From: Pagrus major
Lineage: Eukaryota > Chordata > Actinopteri > Spariformes > Sparidae
Direction of reading: 5' to 3'
Length of the DNA stretch: 64,000 bases
Assembly (NCBI RefSeq): GCF_040436345.1
Contig: NC_133234.1
Span: forward strand, 12,151,446-12,215,445
Under the pieces are notes generated by a model. It was not told where the DNA came from, searched no databases, and worked only from the letters and a program-made list of their open reading frames with translations. The translations under genes and the position numbers were made by a program. This document shows, in pieces, positions 13,389 to 24,400 of this stretch. The stretch's first letter is position 1. Each line of letters starts with the position of its first letter.

Positions 13389-14512
13389 AGACCACACTCC
13401 CATCAATCACGACACACAACCTCCTCCTGTCTCCCTCACCTGTCTGTCCATTTATAATAACATAATGTTCCACAGTCCTTTGCCTTGACCCCTTTGTTCT
13501 CCCGCCTGCCTCCTTTTTTTGCTTTTACAGTTGATGCAGCCGAGCCAGAGTGTACCTGAAATATTGTATGGATTAAATTTTTCTAGCATCCAGATATATG
13601 AGAAGATTGTATTGGATGGGGGGATTAGTTATTGATCAGTAGTGGAGCGTATTGTAATACCTACATCTGTAATTTGGTGGCCGTCTGTATCCAATACATC
13701 TCATGTCTTGTTATAAACTACCCTATAATGATTCTACCAGAGAAAGTAAACTGATGGTCTGCTGGACTGAAGCGTAAATGTAACTAATCCATATTCTTTT
13801 ATTGATTACTGGTCTTTTGATACAGAATCTGTCTGTAAATATGTTTTGGGCCTACTGATTGTCATGGTCTGAAAACCTTTCGTCCTATCAAGTTCTTCTT
13901 TTTTTTAAAAAATCTCCTAAAGATTCTTCTCTCCTGGTAATCGACATTTGTTGTCGTACAGAGTGCAGTTCTTGAATGTCCACATTTACTTAGTTTGATA
14001 AAGCCCAGCTAAAGTTTTAGGAACACAGTTCAAAACCAAAAGGTTTTAAAGTTGCGAGAATTAGTATAAAACGTATTTCTCTCGTCCACTTTTTTCTTTA
14101 ATCAAGTTTTATTTTATGTTGACAGTAGTGAAGGGACTCTATTGATTGAGAGTTTGGCCAGTATAAGTGAGTGCTTGTTTGAAGTATCTTGTCTCATAAT
14201 TTGTTTCTATCTTGATTTCTTTTATTTAAAATAAAGAAAATAAATGGTAACTGCAAAGATAGTGTCGGCACGTGAAGCAGAAGGTTCAGAAGTGATACAT
14301 CTGACATTCAGTGCTATAACTGTACATACCTTTTATTAGTCAAGTCACGAAATTCAAATTTTAGCCCAATTTGGACAAATTCCCTTGTGAATAGATTTAT
14401 AATTGAAAACAGATTTTAATGGATGCATTGCTTTGACCTCATGTGTGAAGTCATCTGTTTATGTTCTGCTGGAAATCTTTCTTTAAAGTCTCAAATAAAA
14501 TAAAAAATCCCA
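13389..14512 (+). terminator. luc7l: luc7l 3' UTR and polyadenylation signals
   Basis: Noncoding sequence after the TGA ending at 13388. Candidate AATAAA signals lie near 14229-14240 (two close together) and near 14496 (CAAATAAAATAAA). The second is copied almost exactly in duplication unit 2 near 18025. The transcript end is inferred. Confidence 0.6.
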
Positions 14513-14690
14513 CCATTTTAATCTTTATTGTCTGCTGGTCTTTCTTGCCAAGGTCATGTCATGTTTATCATGGTTGAATTATTAGATTATATATATATTT
14601 TTTACAAAGATAAATACATTTAATTTAAGTTGGACCCTTATGTTGCATGATAGAGGGTCAAATCAGTGTTACTTTTTGGGTGAGTTAAAT

Positions 14691-15071
14691 TAAAGGGGCA
14701 CTGTAGTTTTGGAGAAGAAATTCAAACTCAGAATTTTAATATTTACAATAAATGAGGTAATGACACACACTCAGAAATATTATTTTTTCCATAACTGAAT
14801 AAACAAGCTGTTCTCAGAGGAAAATAAGGACCCCAGAACACTGTTTGAAGCTAGAAAGCTGGCAGGGTCCGCCACATATAAACAAAGTAAAACAATATGA
14901 AACTGTGTTGTCCTTTAAGGTCAGTTTGTTTATTCAGTTTATTCAGTCATGAAAATGAAGAGTTTGTTTATTTAGTTTGTTTAGGCATAAAAAAAATGTA
15001 AAAATCAGTCAATGAAGATCTTTCTCTTCTGATTAAAATCTCTTCTGCAAAAGTACATAGTGCACCTTAAA
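14691..15071 (+). mobile_element. MITE-like element, family A, copy 1
   Basis: About 380 bp with imperfect inverted ends: TTAAAGGGGCACTGTAG on the left and CATAGTGCACCTTAA on the right, flanked by TTAA-like bases. A second copy lies inverted at 58588-58964 and shares internal blocks such as AACAAGCTGTTCTCAG and the complement of GGACCCTGCCACCTTTG. It has no coding capacity. It is missing from the matching place in duplication unit 2. Confidence 0.75.
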
Positions 15072-15679
15072 GATAATACAGTATGCCCACTTGAATATTG
15101 CTCTATGGATTATATTTATATATTTTTATACTTTAATGCAGTATTGCTCTTTTCTAGACACTTTATACTGCCATTATTTCCATATTAAACATATTGAGAA
15201 CTTTCCTCAACTATTTGAGGTCATATTTGCTGACATAGGATATAATGCAAATGATTGTTTTCCCAGTCACCAGGTAGCATTTATAGAAAGATTTATAATA
15301 AATTATGCAAAATCATCTTTCCAATTCCTCAATTCTGGTTAAAATAAAATAGATAAAATAATAAATAAAATAACATCTAAAATATTATTGCTGCACTTTT
15401 CTGCAAAGAAACCTGGATGCATTTTACTGTGAGTGTTTTATTCTGAAATGATGAGAGGTTTGACATTCATAACTTGCTTTGTTTTTTTACTACATATGAT
15501 TTATGTTGAAAAGATTCCCACCATGATCAATAAAGCATCCATTTTGCAACTTCAGACGTCAATTACACTCTCAGTTTTGTCTTTGCTTGCTTTAAAAAGT
15601 TGTCCTACACTTTTACTTATCTCTCTGCACACTCAAATATTGACTCACATTAGAGTTGTGCTCACTCTATACACTTTCA

Positions 15680-17531
15680 CCTTCACCTGGGCTTCATCCA
15701 GATCAGAGACAAGCTGGACCAACTTAAGGTAGGCGCCAACTCTTCCCACCGTGAGCATGTTAAAGCTATGACTACAACAAGCCTAAATGAAATATAAATA
15801 TATGTAGGATCTTTAGGATGAGGATAAAGAGCTTCACTTCTAATTAGGTAGTGCATTTTTATTTGATCAGAAAACTGTGGTCGACAAGCAGGAGAAAATG
15901 GACCAGGAGCAACTTAAGAGAGGAGAAGAGAAGGAGAAAGAGGAAAAGAAGAGGAAGAGGTGAGTGCAGACATTTATAAAAGTTCATCTGTTGGAAAAAC
16001 AATGTGTGTTCACTGTTTAAACAAATGGTTTTGGCATCCACTTATCTCACAGGAGCAGATCACGGAGCAGAGAGCATAGCAGGTAAGAAAGCTGCTCTAT
16101 CTATCTACATTTAAATCAACCATTCTTTTCTGAATAAAGGGACTATTTGATGTGAGTTATAATTTATATGTTATTATATGTTATTTTCTGTTTTTTATCA
16201 GGTCCCGTTCTCGTGACCGCAGCAGGAGCCGCTCGCGTTCTCGCTCACGCTCCAGGGAGAGGAGGAGGAGGGATCGCAGCCGATCCCGCTCTCGCAGCCG
16301 AGGACGCCATCACCGCTCCAAACCCAAGTAAATGCAGGAAAACAGCTTACACAGTTCACACGACACCCACACAGCATGTAATTACTGTAAGCTATTGTAT
16401 TGAGAGGCCTGTATTGCAATGGTCAGGGTGACTTTAAGTTCCCCTTGTGTGCATTTGCACAGTTTATACTGGCATGTCCTTGACTTTTATTTTGAAAGGC
16501 AGCTTTTTCATATTTAATCATGTCACATAGCAGTAAAACTTCACTTTAAAGAAAGAAGAAAAAAGAATTGGCAACCTTTTGAATTCATACTCCAAACAAA
16601 TACGGGGCAAACATATTATAGTAACCGCTAGCCGCATGGCAAACTGAGCTAACTAGCTAACGACCACTGCAGTTAGCAGCAGTGGTCTAGAATGGGAGCT
16701 CAGAATGGTATTTCAAGACAGGACAGCCCGGGGCTAGCTGGTTAGCATGCTAACTTAAGTAGACACCTCTGCAAATAACGCCAAAACTCTTGTTTCTTTT
16801 GATCATTTTGTTGATCAGTTTGGTTTTTTCTAGATTTTTGTAAACTAAAAATCTCACATATTGCACCTTTAATTGGCGACACATCTCATATTCTGTCTAT
16901 ATTTTGACAGAAGCAGAAGTTTTTTGCAAGGGTCTTTGGTTTTAGCAGATTGATAAGCAGGATGTTGGACTCAAAGTTGGTAGTATATGTCATGCATTCT
17001 TCTTTCTTCTGTACGCTCGTACTTGTTACTCCCCTCATAATCTTATATTGTCTCATCACCCAGGTCATCCAAGGAAGCAGCCGAGGACGCCGTCACAGCC
17101 GTGAGCAAACCTCCAGACACAAGTAAATGCATGAAAAGAACTTACACAGTTCACACAAAGCCCACACAGTATGTAACTACACAGAAACAGCTCCAACCTT
17201 CCAATCTTCTGTGTAAATTTTGGCAGAAGCTTGAAGTTATTCAACTACATAATCTCATTGTTTTTAGTAGATATGCAGGATATTTCACTCTCTTGTTGTC
17301 ATATACAGAATCTAAATAAACTCCTTCATACTGTTGGAGTGTTTTATTTGGTTCTTTATACACTCTTGCTTTCTACTTTTTTCTGTATCTCCTACTGTCC
17401 CGTCCCCCAGGTTGTCCAGGGACCAAGAACTCCCATCCAGAGACAGGTGACGGGAGCAAGATAGGCGGGACGGAATGAATGGCAGGTCGGACTCTCGCCG
17501 GGGAGACAACAGGGTCATGGGGGACAACTGA
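15680..17531 (+). pseudogene. Truncated luc7l copy: partial exon 6 and exons 7-10
   Basis: The pieces are: partial exon 6 at 15680-15728 without its acceptor; exon 7' at 15871-15959; exon 8' at 16053-16082; exon 9' at 16202-16327 (36 bp shorter than the original, still in frame); a chimeric exon from 17064; and exon 10' from 17411. Exons 7'-9' have intact AG/GT borders, the same phases as the originals, and open frames encoding an acidic/basic helix and an RS-rich stretch. In exon 10' the copied frame meets TGA after about 12 codons, so the original C-terminus is lost. The copy has no promoter, start codon or zinc finger, so alone it is a pseudogene. Use as alternative 3' exons of luc7l by splicing from the donor at 12356 remains possible. 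Confidence 0.8.
16548..16872 (+). mobile_element. Short interspersed insertion specific to duplication unit 2
   Basis: Unit 1 reads CTTCACTTTAACTGGTGACAC at 13069-13089. Unit 2 has about 320 bp inserted at the same place, between CTTCACTTTAA and TTTAATTGGCGACAC. Ends resemble CTTTAAAG and CATATTGCACCTTTA, as in TTAA-targeting MITEs. Internal GCTAACTAGCTAACG and GTTAGCATGCTAAC motifs are typical of teleost short elements. Confidence 0.65.
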
Positions 17532-18453
17532 AGACCACACTCCCATCAATCAAGACGCACAACATCCTCCTGTCTCCCTCACCTGTCTGTCCATTTAAAA
17601 TAAGATAATGTTTCACAGTCTACAGTTTTTCTACACCCAAGCAGCACTCCATGCATTTTTTTTTTATTAATGTTTCACAGTCCTTTGCCTTGACCCCGTG
17701 GTTCTGCACCATTTAATGCAGCCGAGCCAGAGTGTCATTGAAATATCGTATGGATTCAATTTTCTAGCATCCAGATATATGAGAAGATTGGATTGGGGGA
17801 TTAGTTATTGATCAGTAGTAGAGTGTATTATAATACCTACATCTGTAATTTGGTGGCTGAATCTTGTCTCATAATTTGTTTCTATCTTGATTTTAGCCCA
17901 ATTTGGACAAATTCCCTTGTGAATAGATTTATAATTGAAAACAGATTTTTATGGATGCATTGCTTTGACCTCGTGTGTGAAGTCATCTGTTTATGTCTTG
18001 CTGGAAATCTTTCTTTAAAGTCTCAAATAAAATAAAAAATCCCACCATTTTAATCTTTATTGTCTGCTGGTCTTTCTTGCCAAGGTCATGTCATGTTTAT
18101 CATGGATGAAGTATTTTACAAAGATAAATACAGTAAGTATACACGGCAGAAATGAGACAGAAAACTATTAACATGAACATCAACAACACACATTACAAAT
18201 AGTGTACTTCAGTGTGAATATATTTCATTTGAACAGCATCTGCTTCGAGTAAAATCCTAAAGTTCTGATTCGCTGCCAAATACTTCAGTTTTAAGATGAA
18301 GTAATTACATCATAATGACACTTATGTAGCATGATGGAGAGTCGAGTCGCTGTCACGTTTGCTCTCGTGTGAATTTAATTAATTATTCAGTGACGACACC
18401 ACCAGAAGAACTCAATCCTTCATCTGACACTCTTCATGTTTAATGCCTGCTGC

Positions 18454-21400
18454 TCACAATGTGCTGCTCTCCAGTTTCAGATCAACCTTCATTTTCTGTT
18501 TCTCCATGACAGCCTCCAACTCTGTGGCTCTGCGGGCATCCTGGTGAAAGAAGAACCAAATTAGGTCCATGTGGTGTTGATGTGGCCTACAAGACTGGCT
18601 ACAGACCTCTTCTTTGATGAAACAGCTTCTTAGCAAAGACCTTATTCAAAGTTTCTGAAAGTAAATTCTGTCTTTGGTGATCAGTAAATTATGCCAAGGA
18701 TTCTTTTCTCATGAAAGATTTATATGAAAGTCATGTCAATAGTTCATTTTCCAATTTAGAATAACATATCTAAAAACCATAATTGATGCACTCTTCTCCC
18801 AAGAAGCCTGGATGCATTTTACTGTGAGTTCATGACTCTGAAATCAACTGCCAAAAGAGGTTTGATATGATTAACATGAAAAAACACTCAGCAACACCAA
18901 TTAAGCTTAAAATTTGCAAGCTTATTTATTATTCACCATTTTGTCTGTCTGTGCTTGCTGAGAAAAGTTGTTCTACACTTTTCCTGATTCTTCCCCACAC
19001 TCAAATATTGACTGATATTTGTTTTGTGCTTACTCAATACCTTTGTCACTGATAAGCCGATAAAACTGGGAAATAAGGTCAGGCTATAAAGTGGCTGTAA
19101 TTTTCCTTTAAATTACCTCCAGCAGTGCTTTCTGCACTGTGAGCTGGCTGTACACTCTGGCGCCCTCATCTGGAATCACAGCTCGTAGCTCCTCCTTGTT
19201 GAGGGAAAAGAGCTGGGCACCTGTCAGCACTCCCAAACATGTCACCGTCCTGAGGGACAAAACATACAAAAAGACCTCAGAGTCAGAATCTAGACAATCA
19301 AAACTCGTTGAGCTTCTCAACGAGTTTTGAGCGTTTTCTAAGCGTCCCATAACAATATTATCTATCCAAGCATAACCAGGAAATGTACACTGATAAAGGA
19401 AACCTTTTTCCTTTTAAGCTATCAGTGTTAAAGGAAGGACCTTTTAAAAAATGCATGACATTGTACGGGCAGCACTCCCGGTGTGTAAACAGGTCTGAAG
19501 TCAGCAGTTGTTTCGTCACTCACGGTTCACTGAAGCCCTTCCCTCGGAGCCACTCGGCCACCTCGTCTGGAGGAGAGTGGTAGTCCAGAGGAACAGAGGT
19601 CTCCGAGGAGCGAGGGATGACCAGAGGTTTGTTCAGATTGGCCTTTCCGTTTGTCAGCCTGTGGAGCAGCTCGTCATTCACCAACATGACTGAAAAGATT
19701 CACAGTGACAGAAAGAATTTTAACATTTAAGCCTTTACATGACCAAATGGTAACTTAGCTACATGACTGAGAGGGAAAAACTAAAGACAAGCATTTCATT
19801 CCCACAGCAGAAGTCAGTGGTGGAAAGTAACTAAATACATTTACTGAAGTTTAGTTACTCTACTTTATTATTTCTATTTTCTGTTTTCTATATACATATA
19901 TATGAGTAACATTTTTAATGCAAGACTTTTACCTGTAAACACTGTACACTATATTCATGTGAATTTTACTTACATAATACATAATTAAGTACTAGTTTAT
20001 GTGTAGTTTTTTTTTTTTAGTACTATTTTTTTTTTGTTAATCTTTTTATTTTTGCTTATGTCACTTTCTTAATAGGCCGGCTGTGGTGACATTACACATT
20101 GACAGACCTTTAAGTCTTAAGAACATTTTCTTTGGAACATCTAGCGGCTTTTGCCAACTTTTATCATTTATTTGGAGAGATTTGGTTATTTTCTATGTTA
20201 AATAAACTAATTTAAGCTCAGTTTTCTCATTCTTTAACTGTTTTGGACAGATCCCTTCAGTAACATGAACAAAAAACAAATGATCTTTTTCATTTTTAAG
20301 AAAATACCACTTAATTAGGGAATTCAGGCATCATCTCCACTCCTGTCCATCCAATATTTGTCTTCTCTGACTCACACATACACAATGACTGTTCCAGAAA
20401 CAGTCTTGGACTTTAAAGCTCCATATATTCAACCCATCTTATAACAGCATTTATAGGACACACCCATACACCTTACACAAACATATTGTTCAGTACCTTT
20501 ATTATCTGTGTCATCTCGAGATGGTATATGTTGGTTGTATGCTGGTAAGCTGTGCGGGCGCTGCTGGGAGGGGGAGGGGTAGGGAGAGTGGGCCTGGTGT
20601 GGAGCAGGAGGGCTGGGCGGGATTGTGGAGAAAGTCTTGGCGAGGGGCGGCGGAGCTGGAGCCTGGTGGAGCGGAGAGAAGACAACACTGGAATTAACTC
20701 AGGTACTCCTGCAGGTGAGATAATACTTTTGTGCTTGTAAGAGTTGTGCGTGTGTGTGTGCCTGTGTGTGTGTGTTTTTGTGTCTTACACTGGGGGGTCT
20801 GTTGGTGACGGGGCTGTCTATGTGAGTCACAGGTTCCAGGATGTTGAAGGGTACAAACCCGATCTGGTTGAAGCGATTACGGACCTTCCACCAGCGCTTG
20901 GATGATTCGATCACCTGTCAGACGTAGGAGACATCATTATGCAAATGATACATGACGTACACTTTTATACACGCTTCACCGTGGGTTCCTGAATGCACCA
21001 TGAGAGCTGTGTGATTTTCATTACCTCGAGTGTCTCCCCCTGCTGCACTGAAAGCTCAGTGCTGTTCCTGGCTATGAAGTCGTATGAGCAGCTGTAGAGT
21101 CTCTCAGACTCTGGTGGGAGTGAGCTGCTATCTCTGAAGGAAAAAGGAGACAGACACTGTTATTCACACAGTCAGGGGTAAATTGTTGGGGCTAAGTGGT
21201 TTGCTTGTTAAAGGTGACCTACGTTTCATCACTGATGTGGGAGGGAGGTCCGACTGGCTGAGGTGGTTGTTGCTGCAATGCGAGAAAAGATAGACATTCA
21301 TGACTTTACAGCTCACACAGCTATCAACAAAATGGGTAAGGTGTCATCATACAGAGGGGATGTGGGTGGTTACCAAAATAAAAGACTCAAAGTTTGAGTT

Positions 21401-24400
21401 TTGAGAATTTCCTCTTTTATGAGGAAGCTTTCAAAAGAAAATTAGGCAACTAACAGAGTAAAGATGAGTAAAGAAATCCTCCTTTTCTGATGCTTGAATT
21501 GCAAGTCATTTCATCTGCAAAACACCTCTCCAACTTGAAAAAGACACCCTAACCATGGAGCCCTGAAGATTGACGGATCATCTGACACACAAAGGAGTGA
21601 GTGTCTAGCCCAAATCACATGCAGGTATTCCATACCTCCTGTTTTACACGGAGGTCCTCATGTTTGTGCTCTGACTCAACTGGATCCTCCCAAACCTGCC
21701 CGTCCGCCCTCAATGCTTCCGGCTTCCAACCATCCAAGAACACTGGGGTGTATGGCGCTACGGGCCCTCTGAGCTGAGAGCTGAGAAAGCACAAAGAGTC
21801 ACTTACATTAGTCCTCATTGAACTTGGGCTCAACTTTACAGTGTGACCACAACTATGATGACTTTCAAACAGGGTTCCATCTAGTTCTGGGAAGTTAATA
21901 CCAAAGCTGACAGTTTGGTTTAAAAGCTGCCAGTAGCCACTATTCTGTGGTGTTACTAAATATTTTCACACTGGACCATTTTCATGCCTGAGAAATCTCT
22001 CTAAAATACAGGACATGGTGAATGTGGCCACACTATTTATATTGTTGGCTGGGTGGAAAGATTTATTTCACTAAAATTCCCCATTAAAACTTTATGGTTT
22101 GGAGCAGATCTTTAAAAAACAATTAATCAAATAAAATTTCACTGTAAGTTTTATGTTCTCATGCAGCTTCAGAGATGTGAAGAATCACATATGAGATTAG
22201 CAGTTAGTTCCTCATTTGTTCCACATAACTACTCAAAATGACTCAAAAGTCTCTTTTTGTAAAGTGTTACCAGTAGCCATGCATTTAAATCCGTACTTAA
22301 TTAAAAGTCTTACCTTTATAATATAATATCATAATTGAATTTTTGATTATTTTTTGAATTATTAGTAAAGTAATTTGTAACTAAAGTCGTCAAATATTTG
22401 TAGTATATTTGCCTCTGAAATGAGTAGAAATAGAAAGTAGCAGAATAATGTAGGACAAGAACCTAAATAATGTACTTAAGTACAGTACTTGTACAGTAAA
22501 TGTACTTAGATACTTTCCACCACTGTCAGAAAAAATGAGTCCAGTAAGATAAGAAGACAAAAACACCTTAATTACACCATGAGTGTATATACAAGTATAA
22601 AGATCAGGAGAAGCCAGGCAAAATAAAGTAACACTTGATTATTATTCTTGACAAATGTATCTCGTGTTTCTTTGAAAAATACCGCCATTACACTGTCTGA
22701 TCCAGTGTTGTCGGTACTGACCGTGGGAGTGTCCAGTTGGGACCCAGAGACGTCCACAGCTGCCTCTCCTCCTCACTCAGATTGTCTTGTAGCAGGGTGA
22801 TGGCAGAGTTGGTCATGGCAGGGCTGGACACTGAGGCTCCCATAGCTGGTCCCCCAGTTGTCTTCACCATCTGTACACACATACAGATACCGTAAGACAA
22901 AACCAGTGCACTCAGTCTGCAACAACTGGCATGATACTGAAGGTCTAACAATCACTGGTGTGTTAGAAAGTTGAGGAGATTCCTGCTGATAGCAGTTTGT
23001 GCACATTAGGAATTCAGCTAAACACATTTTTTTCTTCTGTTAGCGCACTGACGATCAAAGTGCAGACACCCACACACAAAAAGTGACGCACAAAGACCCA
23101 GAGATATGAGGTCGTGTGATTCCATTCAGGCGTGTCAATATGCACAAATCAAACACACCCATTCCACCCTTTGATTCTGTTAGTGAGGACTGATTCATGT
23201 CTGAATAGAGGAGGCCAGGCATCAAACATCAACCTGACACACCTGAAATTCCATGTCTGATGCTTTACATTTTATTTGAAATTAATCAAATGCTGTTTAT
23301 TTTTGAATTCTTTCATTTTCTGTAATAGTTTAGAGTGAAGACTACATTATTGTAGTAGATAAATGTTTTTAGAACTAATATTTTATCATATTTTATAAAT
23401 CTGAATGCATATGATTTTAAATAAAGTAACATAAGAATCATTTTTTATAGCTTCGTAATTCAAAGCAGCAGTCAGGGGACAACAAGTCAAACCCAAATCC
23501 AAACCAAACGTCTTCTAGACCGAGAAGAACCCATGCCCGCATACAAACACTGACATTCGAACCAGATCATACAAATGCTGCATTTATCAAATGTTTGGAG
23601 TTTCAATCAGGCTGATACACAGGGAACTACCTTGTGTAAATACTGACTTACTCAACTACACTGACGATTCCATTATTTTGACATGACACACACTCAGCTC
23701 AGCTCAGGGACAAACATCACTCGCTATAATCCTAGGTTTAAACCATTACCTTTAGGTAACTCATTGAAATAACAACTGATGTGACATCGTTAACACAAGG
23801 ACACTAGATTTATTTTAAGATGTTCGTCATGTCCGACTCGTGCTTTTTATCTGTGCTGCTATAAAAGACGAGGCTGTGTGTTTACAGCAATAGCAACAAC
23901 AGGCGTTGCCTCCACAAGCCATGCTGACGGAAACGTAGATGTTATAACGCTCGCTCACTCACCATATCCAAAGGTTTGAATACGTGGTGAACAAGCTCCT
24001 CTGATGAAGGGTTGGAGATGGATGATTTCAGACGGGCCTGTAAAGAAACAAATAGGGGAACTAACTATGGAGCACAGTAAAATAACTATAACAAATAAAA
24101 TGTGATCTGACTGAATACACACCAGCAGGCTGAAGCAATATTTGAATTTCTGGAAAATATCGATGAACTCCTCCTCTGGTGGCGGGCGGGCTTTTGCAGT
24201 GAGTATATCCTCTGAAATAGTGGCATGGAAAGGAAACAAGTCACCAACAGTCTTATCAGGACCTAGATATAGCTGCATTGATTAGTTGATTAGTTGATTG
24301 GTCAATTTAAATTAAATTAATTGGCTACTAGTTTGATAAACGATTAATCATTTCATTTTTCAAAAAAACATGTCGAACAATTGCTGGTTCCTGCTTCTTT

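Larger units (their letters stand above)
12308..15679 (+). repeat. Tandem duplication, unit 1 (luc7l 3' end and flank)
   Basis: This unit runs from the middle of luc7l exon 6 through exons 7-10 and the 3' UTR to about 15679. The same order of sequence recurs from 15680 to about 19045. Shared landmarks (unit 1/unit 2): exon 7 12444/15871; exon 8 12637/16053; exon 9 12776/16202; final exon 13268/17411; 3' UTR block 14360-14575/17890-18110; CTTATGTTGCATGATAGAG at 14638/CTTATGTAGCATGATGGAG at 18321; and CCTGGATGCATTTTACTGTG at 15411/18808. Unit 1 keeps the functional luc7l end. Confidence 0.88.
15680..19045 (+). repeat. Tandem duplication, unit 2
   Basis: The second copy of the 12308-15679 unit starts abruptly inside the sequence of luc7l exon 6 (CTTCACCTGGGCTTCATCC). 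It has two deletions relative to unit 1 in the 3' UTR (about 500 bp and about 140 bp), an internal partial re-duplication around exons 9/10, and an extra repeat insertion at 16548-16872. Its distal end (18780-19045) matches 15400-15679, so the two units are directly abutting. The terminal coding exon of minus-strand eps8l1 lies inside this unit at 18454-18540. Confidence 0.85.

Noticed and set aside
15680-18110. A complete second luc7l gene
   Set aside because: Only the sequence from the middle of exon 6 onward is present. It lacks a start codon, the zinc fingers and the exon 6 acceptor, and the final exon has an early stop in the copied frame.
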